Assembly: GCA_964494345.1 (NCBI GenBank)
Contig: CAZBSI010000004.1
Location: 319,753 to 383,752, forward strand
Reading direction: 5' to 3'
DNA from: DTKD01 sp964494345
Lineage (GTDB): Bacteria > Armatimonadota > UBA5829
DNA: 64,000 nt
Part shown: positions 25,093-34,443 of the stretch, piece after piece
Layout of the letters: every line of letters starts with the position of its first letter
Position numbering within the stretch: the first letter of the stretch is position 1
Position numbers and translations under genes: made by a program
The notes under the pieces: generated by a model
The model's input: the letters and a program-made list of their open reading frames with translations, nothing else
Told to the model about the DNA's origin: nothing
Database searches by the model: none

Positions 25093-27363
25093 ATGTCGAT
25101 AACTGATACCAAGCCCATAGAGCCCAAAGTCTATGAAGACATGGGGCTGAACGAAGCTGAATATAACGCGATCGTAAGTGCGCTCGGCAGACACCCGACC
25201 TATACGGAGGTTGGTATGTATTCTGTGATGTGGAGCGAGCACTGCGGATATAAATACTCCCGGCCCATACTGCGGCTTTTCAAGAAGTATAGAGAAGCCA
25301 TCGACGGCGCCGGGCTTGAGAACGCCGGAATTATTGACATCGGGGACGGACTCGGTGTCGCTATGAAGATCGAAAGCCACAACCACCCGTCCGCAGTCGA
25401 GCCGTTCCAAAGCTCGGCGACCGGAGTCGGTGGGATGCTGCGGGATATTTTCACGATGGGAGCAAGACCCATTGCCTGCCTGAACAGCCTGCGATTCGGC
25501 CCGCTTGAGGATGCGAGGAATCGCTATCTCTTTGAACAGGCCGTTGCCGGTATCGGGTTTTATGGAAACGTAGTCGGAGTGCCGACTGTGGCCGGAGAAG
25601 TCTATTTTGAGGATTGCTACTCCGGTAACTGCCTGGTGAACGCGATGGCGCTGGGGTTGATTCGGCACGACTCGATAGCTTACGCGAGAGCCGACGGCCC
25701 TGGGAACCTTGTTCTGATAATCGGGTCGCATACAGGCCGGGATGGAATCCACGGCGCGACCTTCGCCTCTGTGGAGTTGTCTGAAAAGTCGGAAAGTAAG
25801 AAATCCAACGTGCAGATGGGTGATCCGTTTGCTGAGAACGTGCTTATAGAGGCGACTTTGGAGGCGCTGGCGTCGGGTTACGTGGTGGGCATCCAGGATA
25901 TGGGCGCTGCCGGAATCACCTGCTCGACTTGCGAGACCTCGGCGAAGGCTGGCACCGGTATGCGGATCGACGTCAAGAAAGTGCCTACCCGGGAGACCGG
26001 CATGACCCCGTATGAGATTATGCTCTCCGAAAGCCAGGAGAGGATGCTGGCTATTGTGCAGAAGGGCAAAGAGGACGAGGTCATCAGGATCTTCGAGAAG
26101 TGGGAAGTGCCGGTGGCGGTGATAGGCGAAGTGACCGGCGACGGGCTGGTGCATGTATATGAGGGAGATGAACTCGTAGCTCAGGTTCCCGCAAAGTCGT
26201 TGGCCGACGAAGCTCCGACTTATTATCTGGATGCTCAGGAGCCTGGCTATCTGGCAGAACTTCACAACTTCGACTTCTCCGGGCTTGCAGAGCCGGATGA
26301 TTATAACGATGCGCTGATGAAGATACTCTCCACGCCGTCTGTTGCCAGCAAGCAGTGGGTATATGAGCAATTCGATCATATGGCTTTGGCCAACACGGTG
26401 GTGCTGCCGGGGTCAGATGCCGGAGTGTTGAGAATCCGTGGGCTGAAGAAGGGCATCGCGGTGGTGACGGACTGCAACGGTCGATACTGTTATCTCGATC
26501 CGTTTGTGGGCGCTCAAATAGCGGTGGCTGAAGCTGCGCGCAACCTCGCGTGTACTGGAGCAAAGGCGGTTGGCACTACGGACTGTCTGAACTTCGGCAA
26601 TCCTGAGAAGCCTGAGGCGTTCTGGCAGTTCAAGAGAGCCGTTGAAGGACTGGCGGAGGCCTGTGACTTCTTCGATGCACCGATAGTGAGCGGAAACGTG
26701 AGTCTGTATAACGAGACTCCTGAAATGGCGATCTACCCCACCCCGACGATCGGTATGCTGGGTGTGGTTGATGATGTGGAGAAGACCTGCAGCGCCGATT
26801 TCAAGGCGGCTGGCGACATTGTCGTGCTGCTGTCCGGGGTACGGTTTGACGAAGAGGAGAGTCTGCCTGTTTGTGAGCGAGAGTCGCTGGGTGGCAGCGA
26901 GTATCTGAAGACTATTCACGGCGTTGTTGCAGGGAAGCCGCCCGTGCTGGATCTGGACCGTGAGAAGCGGATCTGTGAGGTCTTAATCAAGGGAATCGGC
27001 CAGGGCATAATAAAGTCGGCGCACGATTGTTCCGACGGCGGCCTTGCGGTAACATTGGCTGAGTGCTGCATTGCAGGCAAAATGGGCGCTGAAATCGGCC
27101 TTTCGGCAAATTGCGGACCTTCTGCCGCATTGTTCGCCGAGACGCAGTCGCGGGCTGTCGTGACTGTTGCGGCTGAGAATCTCGGGCGGTTGCGCGAGAT
27201 CGTGGCTAATTGTCGTGTGGAGTCTACCATTTTGGGCAAGACCGGCGGCGAGGTAATGAGAATTACCGTTAATGATGTAGAATTAATTAATGCCAGCGTG
27301 AGCGAGTTGGATTCGTGCTGGCGAAATGCAATACCAAGCATAATGGCAGAAACGGGAGACTGA
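25093..27363 (+). CDS. purL: Phosphoribosylformylglycinamidine synthase subunit PurL (small form)
   Basis: 756 residues, the length of the small PurL that needs PurS and PurQ; there is no fused glutaminase domain. Landmarks are MWSEHCGYKYSR with the catalytic histidine, HNHPSAVEPFQSSATGVGG, SCETSAKAGTG-like DMGAAGITCSTCETSA, and GNVSLYNE. It makes FGAM from FGAR, ATP and ammonia. Its TGA stop overlaps the purF ATG by one base. Confidence 0.96.
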   Translation: MSITDTKPIEPKVYEDMGLNEAEYNAIVSALGRHPTYTEVGMYSVMWSEHCGYKYSRPILRLFKKYREAIDGAGLENAGIIDIGDGLGVAMKIESHNHPSAVEPFQSSATGVGGMLRDIFTMGARPIACLNSLRFGPLEDARNRYLFEQAVAGIGFYGNVVGVPTVAGEVYFEDCYSGNCLVNAMALGLIRHDSIAYARADGPGNLVLIIGSHTGRDGIHGATFASVELSEKSESKKSNVQMGDPFAENVLIEATLEALASGYVVGIQDMGAAGITCSTCETSAKAGTGMRIDVKKVPTRETGMTPYEIMLSESQERMLAIVQKGKEDEVIRIFEKWEVPVAVIGEVTGDGLVHVYEGDELVAQVPAKSLADEAPTYYLDAQEPGYLAELHNFDFSGLAEPDDYNDALMKILSTPSVASKQWVYEQFDHMALANTVVLPGSDAGVLRIRGLKKGIAVVTDCNGRYCYLDPFVGAQIAVAEAARNLACTGAKAVGTTDCLNFGNPEKPEAFWQFKRAVEGLAEACDFFDAPIVSGNVSLYNETPEMAIYPTPTIGMLGVVDDVEKTCSADFKAAGDIVVLLSGVRFDEEESLPVCERESLGGSEYLKTIHGVVAGKPPVLDLDREKRICEVLIKGIGQGIIKSAHDCSDGGLAVTLAECCIAGKMGAEIGLSANCGPSAALFAETQSRAVVTVAAENLGRLREIVANCRVESTILGKTGGEVMRITVNDVELINASVSELDSCWRNAIPSIMAETGD

Positions 27364-28793
27364 TGCTAGACGTTGACCGGCCGGAAATGGCTGAAGAGTG
27401 CGGCGTATTCGGGATATTCGGGAGTGGCGAGGATGTATCCAGAATCGCCTTTTTCGGATTGTTTTCACTTCAACATCGCGGACAGGAAAGCGCAGGTATC
27501 GCGGCCAGTGATGGCACGCAGGTCCGTATGCATCGCGATATGGGGCTTGTTACACAGATATTTCACGAAGAAGCCCTCGCGAAGCTTAAGGGGCATGCGG
27601 CAATCGGCCATACGCGATATTCGACCACTGGGTCGAGCGTTCTGCGTAATGTCCAGCCTACTATGTGCGAATGCGACTTTGGGCCTATAGCCCTGGCGCT
27701 TAATGGGGACCTGATAAACGCGGAGGCGCTGCGTGACGAACTGGTGAAGGCCGGGGTGGAACTCGAAACCACCAGCGACAGCGAGATTTTGACCAAGATG
27801 ATCGCGCATTCCGGTGAGTGTGTGGTTGAGGACGCTGTGGCGGCGGCTATGAAGAAGGTTCGTGGCGCTTACTCCGTGGTGGTGTTGACTCCGGAGAAAT
27901 TGGTCGCTTTTCGCGACCCGTATGGGATTCGGCCTCTTTCGATTGGACATCTTAACGATTCGATGTATGTAATTGCATCGGAGACGTGTGCATTCAATAC
28001 GATCGGCGCGGATTTTGTGCGAGAGGTCGAACCGGGGGAGATAATCACTCTCGACAGGAACGGAATGGCCGAACGACAGGGTGTGCCTTTGGAAGGCAGG
28101 GCGCTTTGTGTGTTCGAGTATGTCTATTTCGCTCGACCTGATAGCCGGATGTATAACCGCAGCATGCACGAAGTGCGGAGACGTATGGGGCATGAACTGG
28201 CGAAGGAGCATCCGGCGCCGGGGGCGCATATAGTATTCCCGCTGCCCAACACAGGCATTCCGGCCGCCATCGGTCTGGCGGAGGCTTCCCGGATTCCGTA
28301 TGCGGAAGCCGTTATCAAGAATCACTATATCCACCGTACGTTCATTCAGCCCAACCAGCGTATGCGCGAATTGGGTGTGAAGATGAAGCTCAGCCCGCTG
28401 AAGGAAAGCCTTGCCGGCAGGCGGGTTGTGATGGTGGACGACAGCGTGGTGCGCGGGACTACTATCGGGCCTACGATAAAGATGATCCGCGATGCGGGTG
28501 CGGTGGAGGTGCATGTCAGAGTAGCTGCGCCGCCTGTTAAACACCCGTGTTTTTATGGGATTGATACTGCCAATCAGGATGAGCTTATCGCATCGAAACT
28601 GAACGTAGAGCAGATTCGGCAGTATATCGGTGCGGATAGCCTGGGCTTTTTGAGTCTGGCGGGATTGATGCGCGCCATAGGCATTAAAAAGGATAAGCTG
28701 TGCTGCGCGTGCCTGGACGGCAAATATCCGATCGAGGTATCTGAGAAGGCTAAGCTGAGCAAGTTCGTCTTCGAGCAGCCGGCGACGTTATAA
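27363..28793 (+). CDS. purF: Amidophosphoribosyltransferase
   Basis: 476 residues from ATG 27363. It catalyses the first committed step, PRPP plus glutamine to phosphoribosylamine. The N-terminal nucleophile is present as Cys13 (EECGVFG) after a 12-residue propeptide, as in the Bacillus type. The PRPP site is VVMVDDSVVRGTT. The four cysteines for the 4Fe-4S cluster of this type are recognisable (ALCVFEYVYFARPDS, KHPCFYGID, LCCACLDGKYP). An intact PurF glutaminase contrasts with the altered PurQ upstream. Confidence 0.96.
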   Translation: MLDVDRPEMAEECGVFGIFGSGEDVSRIAFFGLFSLQHRGQESAGIAASDGTQVRMHRDMGLVTQIFHEEALAKLKGHAAIGHTRYSTTGSSVLRNVQPTMCECDFGPIALALNGDLINAEALRDELVKAGVELETTSDSEILTKMIAHSGECVVEDAVAAAMKKVRGAYSVVVLTPEKLVAFRDPYGIRPLSIGHLNDSMYVIASETCAFNTIGADFVREVEPGEIITLDRNGMAERQGVPLEGRALCVFEYVYFARPDSRMYNRSMHEVRRRMGHELAKEHPAPGAHIVFPLPNTGIPAAIGLAEASRIPYAEAVIKNHYIHRTFIQPNQRMRELGVKMKLSPLKESLAGRRVVMVDDSVVRGTTIGPTIKMIRDAGAVEVHVRVAAPPVKHPCFYGIDTANQDELIASKLNVEQIRQYIGADSLGFLSLAGLMRAIGIKKDKLCCACLDGKYPIEVSEKAKLSKFVFEQPATL

Positions 28794-28859
28794 AATAAAA
28801 CGAAGTGGGCCTGGCCTCGCTTGCGGGGTCGGCAGATCATATATGAGGGTTGAAAACAG

Positions 28860-29885
28860 ATGACTGACTATAAATCGGCGGGTGTCGACATCGAAGCGGG
28901 GGACGAGGCTGTTTTTCGAATGAAACAGCATGTGCATGCCACTTTTAACGATCGTGTGCTTACGGACATTGGGGCGTTTGGTGGCATGTTCGCGGCCAGT
29001 TTCCCGGAGATGGAAAACCCGGTGTTAGTGTCGAGTATCGACGGTGTCGGAACTAAGGTGAAGATAGCGGCGATGATGCAGAAATACGACACTATCGGGG
29101 CCGATTTGGTCAATCATTGTGTCAATGATATCCTCGTGCAGGGGGCCAGGCCGCTTTTTTTCCTCGATTATTATGCATCGAGCAAGCTGGTGCCGGAGGT
29201 TGTGGAGCAGGTGGTGAAGGGTATGGCGGAGGCCTGCCTGGACGCCGGTTGCGCTCTTATTGGCGGGGAGACTGCTGAGATGCCGGGGGTTTATCTCGAT
29301 GGGGAGATGGATCTGGCGGGCAGTATTGTCGGGATTGTAGATCGGGCGAAGGTTATTGACGGGTCGCGGATTCAACCGGGTGATGCGGTTATCGGGCTGG
29401 CGTCATCGGGGCTTCACACTAATGGATATTCGCTTGTGCGCAAGATCCTGTTTGAGGACAACGATTATAAAGTCGACCAGTATGTGCCGGAGCTTGGAAC
29501 CACGCTGGGAGATGTGCTGTTGGCGACGCACCGGTGCTATCTGAAGCCGGTGATGGCTATTTTGGAGGAGTTCGACGTGCGGGGGATTGCTCATCTCACC
29601 GGCGGCGGGTTCTATAACAATATACCGCGAATCCTGCCGTTGGATTGCCAGGTAACGGTGGAGAGACGATATTGGGGCGTGCCGCCGATTTTCACGCTGT
29701 TGCAGGAGAAGGCCAACATAGACCCGGCGGAGATGCACAGGACGTTTAATATGGGCATTGGAATGGTGTTGATAGTGCCGAACCATAACGGCCCTGAGAT
29801 CGTGAGCAGGCTGGAAGAGCTTGGCGAGACGGCTTCGATTATCGGCGGCGTCCACAAGGGCGGCCGCGAGGTGAACGTGATATGA
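28860..29885 (+). CDS. purM: Phosphoribosylformylglycinamidine cyclo-ligase
   Basis: 341 residues. It closes FGAM to AIR using ATP. Features include YKSAGVDIEAGDEAV at the start, VSSIDGVGTKVKIA, GADLVNHCVNDILVQGA, GGETAEMPGVY and LTGGGFYNNIPR. The TGA stop overlaps the purN ATG. Confidence 0.96.
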   Translation: MTDYKSAGVDIEAGDEAVFRMKQHVHATFNDRVLTDIGAFGGMFAASFPEMENPVLVSSIDGVGTKVKIAAMMQKYDTIGADLVNHCVNDILVQGARPLFFLDYYASSKLVPEVVEQVVKGMAEACLDAGCALIGGETAEMPGVYLDGEMDLAGSIVGIVDRAKVIDGSRIQPGDAVIGLASSGLHTNGYSLVRKILFEDNDYKVDQYVPELGTTLGDVLLATHRCYLKPVMAILEEFDVRGIAHLTGGGFYNNIPRILPLDCQVTVERRYWGVPPIFTLLQEKANIDPAEMHRTFNMGIGMVLIVPNHNGPEIVSRLEELGETASIIGGVHKGGREVNVI

Positions 29886-30514
29886 TCCGTATCGCCGTGC
29901 TGGTCTCCGGGCAGGGCCGGGGATCGAACCTGCAGGCTATTATAGACGGGTGCAAAGCCGCGAAAATCGACGGCGAAGTTGCGCTGGTGATCGGAGTCAA
30001 AGACGATGCCCCGGCTATGGATCGCGCGCGGGCGGCGGGTTCGGTTGCGGTAAGCATTCGAAGACGTGATTTTGAATCCGATGAGGGATATGACGCTGCG
30101 GTTCTGAACGAATTGCAGAAATATAAGATTGACTTGATCTGCCTGGCCGGTTATATGCAGGTGCTGGGCGGCGGGATCATTGAGGCTTATCGTGACCGCA
30201 TTATGAACGTGCACCCGGCTCTGATCCCGGCGTTTTGTGGCAAGGGGATGTATGGGCATCACGTTCACGAGGCGGTCATCGCGCGCGGAGTGAAGTATAC
30301 GGGCGCGACGGTGCATTTTGTAGATGAAGATTATGACACTGGGCCTATTATCGCCCAGAGCGTGGTGGCGGTGGAGCCAGACGATACCTCGGATTCCATA
30401 GCCGGCAAAGTCCTCGTTGCCGAACACGCCACATACACGGACGCCATCGCGTTGTTTGCGCAGGGCCGACTGCGGGTAGCAGATAGAAAAGTATCAATCC
30501 TACCGCAGCAGTAG
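29882..30514 (+). CDS. purN: Phosphoribosylglycinamide formyltransferase
   Basis: 210 residues. It transfers a formyl group from 10-formyl-THF to GAR. Catalytic residues are visible as Asn and His in MNVHPALIPAF and Asp in HFVDEDYDTGPII. The substrate loop is SGQGRGSNLQAI. It is the last purine gene here; no purH follows. Confidence 0.95.
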   Translation: MIRIAVLVSGQGRGSNLQAIIDGCKAAKIDGEVALVIGVKDDAPAMDRARAAGSVAVSIRRRDFESDEGYDAAVLNELQKYKIDLICLAGYMQVLGGGIIEAYRDRIMNVHPALIPAFCGKGMYGHHVHEAVIARGVKYTGATVHFVDEDYDTGPIIAQSVVAVEPDDTSDSIAGKVLVAEHATYTDAIALFAQGRLRVADRKVSILPQQ

Positions 30515-30541
30515 ACTTGCGACGTACGACGGTGCGGTGTC

Positions 30542-31432
30542 GTGAAAACTCTTTTCTTAATCAACCCAACATCCGGTCGAGATGGCACGGCTGCGCTGAA
30601 GCGAAGGGCGCTGGATTATGTGGCCACCCTGCGCGATGCGGATGCAATCGTGTTGACCGAACCGGGACAGGCGGCGGACATCGCTGCGACGGCCTCTGCA
30701 GATGGTTACCGGCGACTCATCGTGGTGGCGGGCGACGGCACTTTTAACGAGGTTATCAATGGTCTGGAGGACAGCGACATATCTGTCGGGATAGTGCCGC
30801 TGGGGACCGGAAATGTGCTGGGTAATGAGCTTGGGCTGACCAGCGATGATGTAGACAGGTCTCTGCACATTGCCACAAATGGGGTCGAACGGGCTTTTGA
30901 CGTCGGAGTGGCTGGTGGGCGGAGATTTCTGTTGATGGCGGGTTTTGGGTTTGATGCTGCGGTTGTGCGCTCGGTGCCGGCCTATGCCAAGGGATTGTTC
31001 GGCCGGCTTGCTTATGCCCCCACCCTGGTTCTTGAGTCAATTCGATATCAACCGTCGAGGTTTCGGCTGATATCGGACGAAGGGGAAATCCACTCGACTG
31101 CGTATAACGTCATCGTGTGCAACTGCGCGACCTATGCCCCCAATTTCCAGCTTGCTGCCGATGCGAAGGCCGATGATGGGCTGCTGGACGTGATTATACT
31201 TGAGCATAAACCGATTATGAAGATGCGGTTTGTGGGTTGGTTGTCGGCGTCGCTGTTCACGAGTTGGGCGGTCGATTCGGCGGCGGTGCATTATCGTGTG
31301 AGACGGTTGCGGGTTGAAGCCGAACCGTCGGTCAAAATGCAGCTTGATGGAGATGTGCGCGGAGAAAGCGGGACAGAGATCGCTGTTTTGCCCAGGGCGC
31401 TGAGGCTGGTTACCCCTGACGGGGCCTTATGA
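30542..31432 (+). CDS. Diacylglycerol/lipid kinase family protein
   Basis: 296 residues from GTG 30542. The DAGK catalytic fold is shown by FLINPTSGRDG, VVAGDGTFNEVINGL (the GDGT nucleotide motif) and VPLGTGNVLGNELGL. The C-terminal part (LQLDGD-like MQLDGDVRGESG) matches YegS/DgkB-type kinases. It probably phosphorylates diacylglycerol or a related lipid at the membrane. It runs head-on into queC, with a six-base overlap of the two 3' ends. Confidence 0.88.
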   Translation: MKTLFLINPTSGRDGTAALKRRALDYVATLRDADAIVLTEPGQAADIAATASADGYRRLIVVAGDGTFNEVINGLEDSDISVGIVPLGTGNVLGNELGLTSDDVDRSLHIATNGVERAFDVGVAGGRRFLLMAGFGFDAAVVRSVPAYAKGLFGRLAYAPTLVLESIRYQPSRFRLISDEGEIHSTAYNVIVCNCATYAPNFQLAADAKADDGLLDVIILEHKPIMKMRFVGWLSASLFTSWAVDSAAVHYRVRRLRVEAEPSVKMQLDGDVRGESGTEIAVLPRALRLVTPDGAL

Positions 31433-32104
31433 ATAATCGAGTGGGTCGACTGTCCCTGCTTGCTTGAAAGCTGCTAATCTGAGCTTGCAACTGTCGCATT
31501 TGCCGCACGGCTTCTCACCGCCGACATAGCAACTCCAGGTCAGGGAATAGTCGAGCCCGAGTTTTAGCCCGCGTCGCACAGCTTCGGATTTAGTGAGGTC
31601 GATTAGCGGGGCGTGAATGCGAAACCTGCCAGTTCCCTCGACGCCCGCTTTTGTGGCGAGGTTCGCCAATCGTTCGAATGCCTCGATATATTCCCGGCGG
31701 CAGTCAGGATAGCCGCTGTAATCCACCTCGCTGACGCCGATAAAGATGTCGTAAGCGCCGATAGTTTCGGCGTATCCTAAAGCGAATGATAGAAATATCG
31801 TGTTGCGAGCAGGGACATAGGTGATGGGGATAGACTCGGCCATATTGTCAGTGTCACGATCAAGTGGAACGCTGATGTCATCTGTGAGCGCGCTGCCCCC
31901 CATGCTGCGAAGATCGAAACTGATCAGCAGATGGTCTTTGACCTGCAGGCTCTCAGCCACCGACCTGGCGCTTTGCAGTTCGCGTGAGTGACGCTGACCG
32001 TAGTCGAAGGAGACTGCATATAGATCATAGCCTTCCGAGCGGGCAATAGCCGCAGTGGTGGCGCTGTCGAGGCCACCGGAAAGTAAGACGACTGCTTTTT
32101 TCAT
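31427..32104 (-). CDS. queC: 7-cyano-7-deazaguanine synthase
   Basis: 225 residues. The PP-loop is SGGLDSATT at 9-17, and the zinc site near the C-terminus is C192, C200, C203 and C206 (SCYVGGEKPCGKCDSC). It converts CDG to preQ0 for queuosine synthesis using ATP and ammonia. Other que genes are not nearby. Confidence 0.95.
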   Translation of the reverse strand: MKKAVVLLSGGLDSATTAAIARSEGYDLYAVSFDYGQRHSRELQSARSVAESLQVKDHLLISFDLRSMGGSALTDDISVPLDRDTDNMAESIPITYVPARNTIFLSFALGYAETIGAYDIFIGVSEVDYSGYPDCRREYIEAFERLANLATKAGVEGTGRFRIHAPLIDLTKSEAVRRGLKLGLDYSLTWSCYVGGEKPCGKCDSCKLRLAAFKQAGTVDPLDYS

Positions 32105-32249
32105 GTTGATCCCCTTCGAACGATGGATAATCGAGATTTCGGTTATAGCATGAGGTTTTCCTTCACAGAAGGGATAAACGCGAAAAAGTGAAAGATGCGA
32201 AAGCCAGAAATACTCATATGGTGTCGTAATATGTGGAGCCTAAGAATGC

Positions 32250-32580
32250 TTGATCGGACCTCGAAATGACAGGGTTTGGTGGCCGGAGTTGTGGTGATCC
32301 TGCGACTTCGCGCAGGGGGCGCAGATAACCGACATCCGGAAACCGAAAACCAAAAAGCAGATTTCTCGCTGCGCTCGAAATGACAGGGTGAGGGGATTGA
32401 AATGACGGGATTGCTGCGCTTGAAATGGCGGGTTGCTGGGCTTGAAATGGCGAGCTGCGCTTGAAATGGCGGGTGTGGGGGTTAAAATAGCTGATTGATG
32501 TTTTTAGGTGGCAATTCGGCGGCGATCGCCTCCTGTCATATTCAAAGCGATTCGGCGATCGCCACCTGTCTTTATTTATG
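32250..32580. repeat. Intergenic repeat cluster between queC and the YyaL-type gene
   Basis: The 496-base gap 32105-32600 has no convincing gene. It contains TCGAAATGACAGG (32260s), AAAAAGCAGATTTCTCGCTG with CGCTCGAAATGACAGGG (32352-32390), five further degenerate TTGAAATGGCGGG units up to about 32480, and at 32507-32575 two versions of the GGTGGC...GATCGCCACCTGTC hairpin seen at 23632. Confidence 0.7.
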
Positions 32581-32600
32581 TGACATGAAAGTCATTACCC

Positions 32601-34340
32601 TTATGTTACACTGCCTCCATACTCTGATTGCTGGGCTTGTTGGATGTATTCGGCAGCGAGGTCTTCTAACGCTTCCGCTACATCCGCGGGCTCTGTTACT
32701 CGGACCCTGCACGAGGAACCCAGGCAGGCCGTAACCGCGGGTTCGCCCTCTTCGAGAGGCACCGTGCGTACAGTGCAACTTATACTGCAGGCTCCTAAGG
32801 ACGCCTGGATGAACGCATCGGCTTCCTCCGTTCCTAGATATGCGTGGACAGTCACCAGCACAGGAGACTGATCCAGCATCGATAACGCAAAACCGTAACT
32901 GGAAGCCATTATCTCATAATCCTCCACAAACGGAGACAAAGCGTCCAGAACCTGCCGCGCGGAGAGTCGATAGGCCTCGTCCTCGATAAGATCCGCCATC
33001 TTCACAAAGGCAACCGCAAGGGTCGAGTTCTCCTCTATTGGAACTGTATATCGCGTCAAGGAGCGGTCGCTTGCGCGACTTTCGCTGACGTCATAAAACC
33101 CGCCGTTTTCCGCGCCAAACTCCGAAAATATACATTCCAGCAGTTCTTTGGCCTTGAGAATATACGTGTCGTCGCCGGTCGCCTCCGTAGCCGAAGCGTT
33201 GGCCAGCACAAGTTCGGCCATATCCGACAGCATACCGTAACCGTGCGGCTGCTCATTCTCAATATAATGCGCCACCGAGCCGTCCGGCGCTTTTGCAAGG
33301 CTGTTCAGAGCGCCGACGATTCGCAGAGCCTTATCACGGGCTTTGAGGTCCTTGCCTATGCCGTATAACTTAAAATACGACCTTGCGAGAAGGGCGTTGG
33401 AGTCGACATAAAGAAGCGGGTCCACCTTAGGAGGCCGCATCGACTTGCGCGTGTCCTGGTCGGCTTGGTAATACTCCTCATCTGCGTCCTGGCTACCGTG
33501 AAACAAGCCAGACTTCGAATCCAGCAGTGTGTTTTCCAGATAAGAGAAGATGCGCAGCGACGCCAGGATGTATTCCTCCCTGGCAGTTAATCTATACGCA
33601 TCAAGCAACACAGCGGCCATTTTTGCGTTCTCTGCAAGCAGTTTCTCGTAATGCGGCCTGCTCCAATCCTTGCGGGTGGCGTAGCGAAACATGCCGCCCT
33701 CGATTTTATCGAATATCTCCCCATCGATCATCGCATCTAAAGTGTCCGACACCATTCCCAAATCGCCTTCGCTGCCGCAGGATTCGTAAAACGCCATAAG
33801 CAGTTGCAGAGCCGACGTATGCGGGAACTTCTGGGTTGTGCCAAAGCCGCCGTTGTCTATGTCGTATGCAGTTCGCAGCGAGTCGATCAGTTTATCGATA
33901 TCGCACGAAGAAGCAGACCCGCTCTTCCGGCGGAAATTGTCCTCTGTCTGTTGTCTCGCCTCCTTGGCCTTGCTGTCCAGTTCGTCGTGCTGCTCGTTGT
34001 ATGCTTGCGACACCCGATCAAGCACAATTCGCATTCGATCCGGAGGCAGATAGGTCGCCCCTGTCAAAACGTCGCGATCCGGGGTTAGAAATACCGTAGA
34101 CGGCCAGCCTCCCATATTGTAACGGACGTTGATATCCGGCTCCCGATCCACATCCGCACGTATGGGTATGAAGTGTTGATTGATGGTGTCGATTATCTTA
34201 GGATCGGAGTAGGTTCTCTGATCCATAATGTGGCACCAATGGCACCACACAGCGCTAATAGAAAGCAGAATCGGCTTTCCTGAGTCACGAGATTCAGCGA
34301 AGGCCGGATCTCCCCAACTCCGCCAGGCTATGTTCGGCAT
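32601..34340 (-). CDS. YyaL/DUF255 family protein: thioredoxin-like domain plus (alpha/alpha)6 barrel
   Basis: 579 residues from the ATG at 34340, which has GGAG six bases upstream. The N-terminal thioredoxin-like domain starts MPNIAWRSWGDPAFAESRDSG-style and carries the CHWCHIM motif (AVWCHWCHIMDQRTY), then GGWPSTVFLTPD and GATYLPP. The C-terminal 400 residues resemble glycosyl hydrolase-like alpha/alpha barrels (GGFGTTQKFPHTS, LFHGSQDADEEYY, SNALLARSYFKL). The family relates to human SPATA20; its reaction is unknown. Confidence 0.9.
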   Translation of the reverse strand: MPNIAWRSWGDPAFAESRDSGKPILLSISAVWCHWCHIMDQRTYSDPKIIDTINQHFIPIRADVDREPDINVRYNMGGWPSTVFLTPDRDVLTGATYLPPDRMRIVLDRVSQAYNEQHDELDSKAKEARQQTEDNFRRKSGSASSCDIDKLIDSLRTAYDIDNGGFGTTQKFPHTSALQLLMAFYESCGSEGDLGMVSDTLDAMIDGEIFDKIEGGMFRYATRKDWSRPHYEKLLAENAKMAAVLLDAYRLTAREEYILASLRIFSYLENTLLDSKSGLFHGSQDADEEYYQADQDTRKSMRPPKVDPLLYVDSNALLARSYFKLYGIGKDLKARDKALRIVGALNSLAKAPDGSVAHYIENEQPHGYGMLSDMAELVLANASATEATGDDTYILKAKELLECIFSEFGAENGGFYDVSESRASDRSLTRYTVPIEENSTLAVAFVKMADLIEDEAYRLSARQVLDALSPFVEDYEIMASSYGFALSMLDQSPVLVTVHAYLGTEEADAFIQASLGACSISCTVRTVPLEEGEPAVTACLGSSCRVRVTEPADVAEALEDLAAEYIQQAQQSEYGGSVT

Positions 34341-34443
34341 CTTAATCTCCACCTTTGCAGTTAAATGTTCTTCTGTTGAATCTTCCCCAAAAAGGTGGGG
34401 CATTCTAACACATGCAGTTTGGAGGCTGGAGATTATGTCGGCG

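Noticed and set aside
25021..26379. Long open frame of 452 codons on the minus strand inside purL
   Set aside because: It lies wholly antisense to a certain purL gene and its translation has no family resemblance or normal composition.
27465..28544. 359-codon minus-strand frame inside purF
   Set aside because: Antisense to purF with shadow-like composition.
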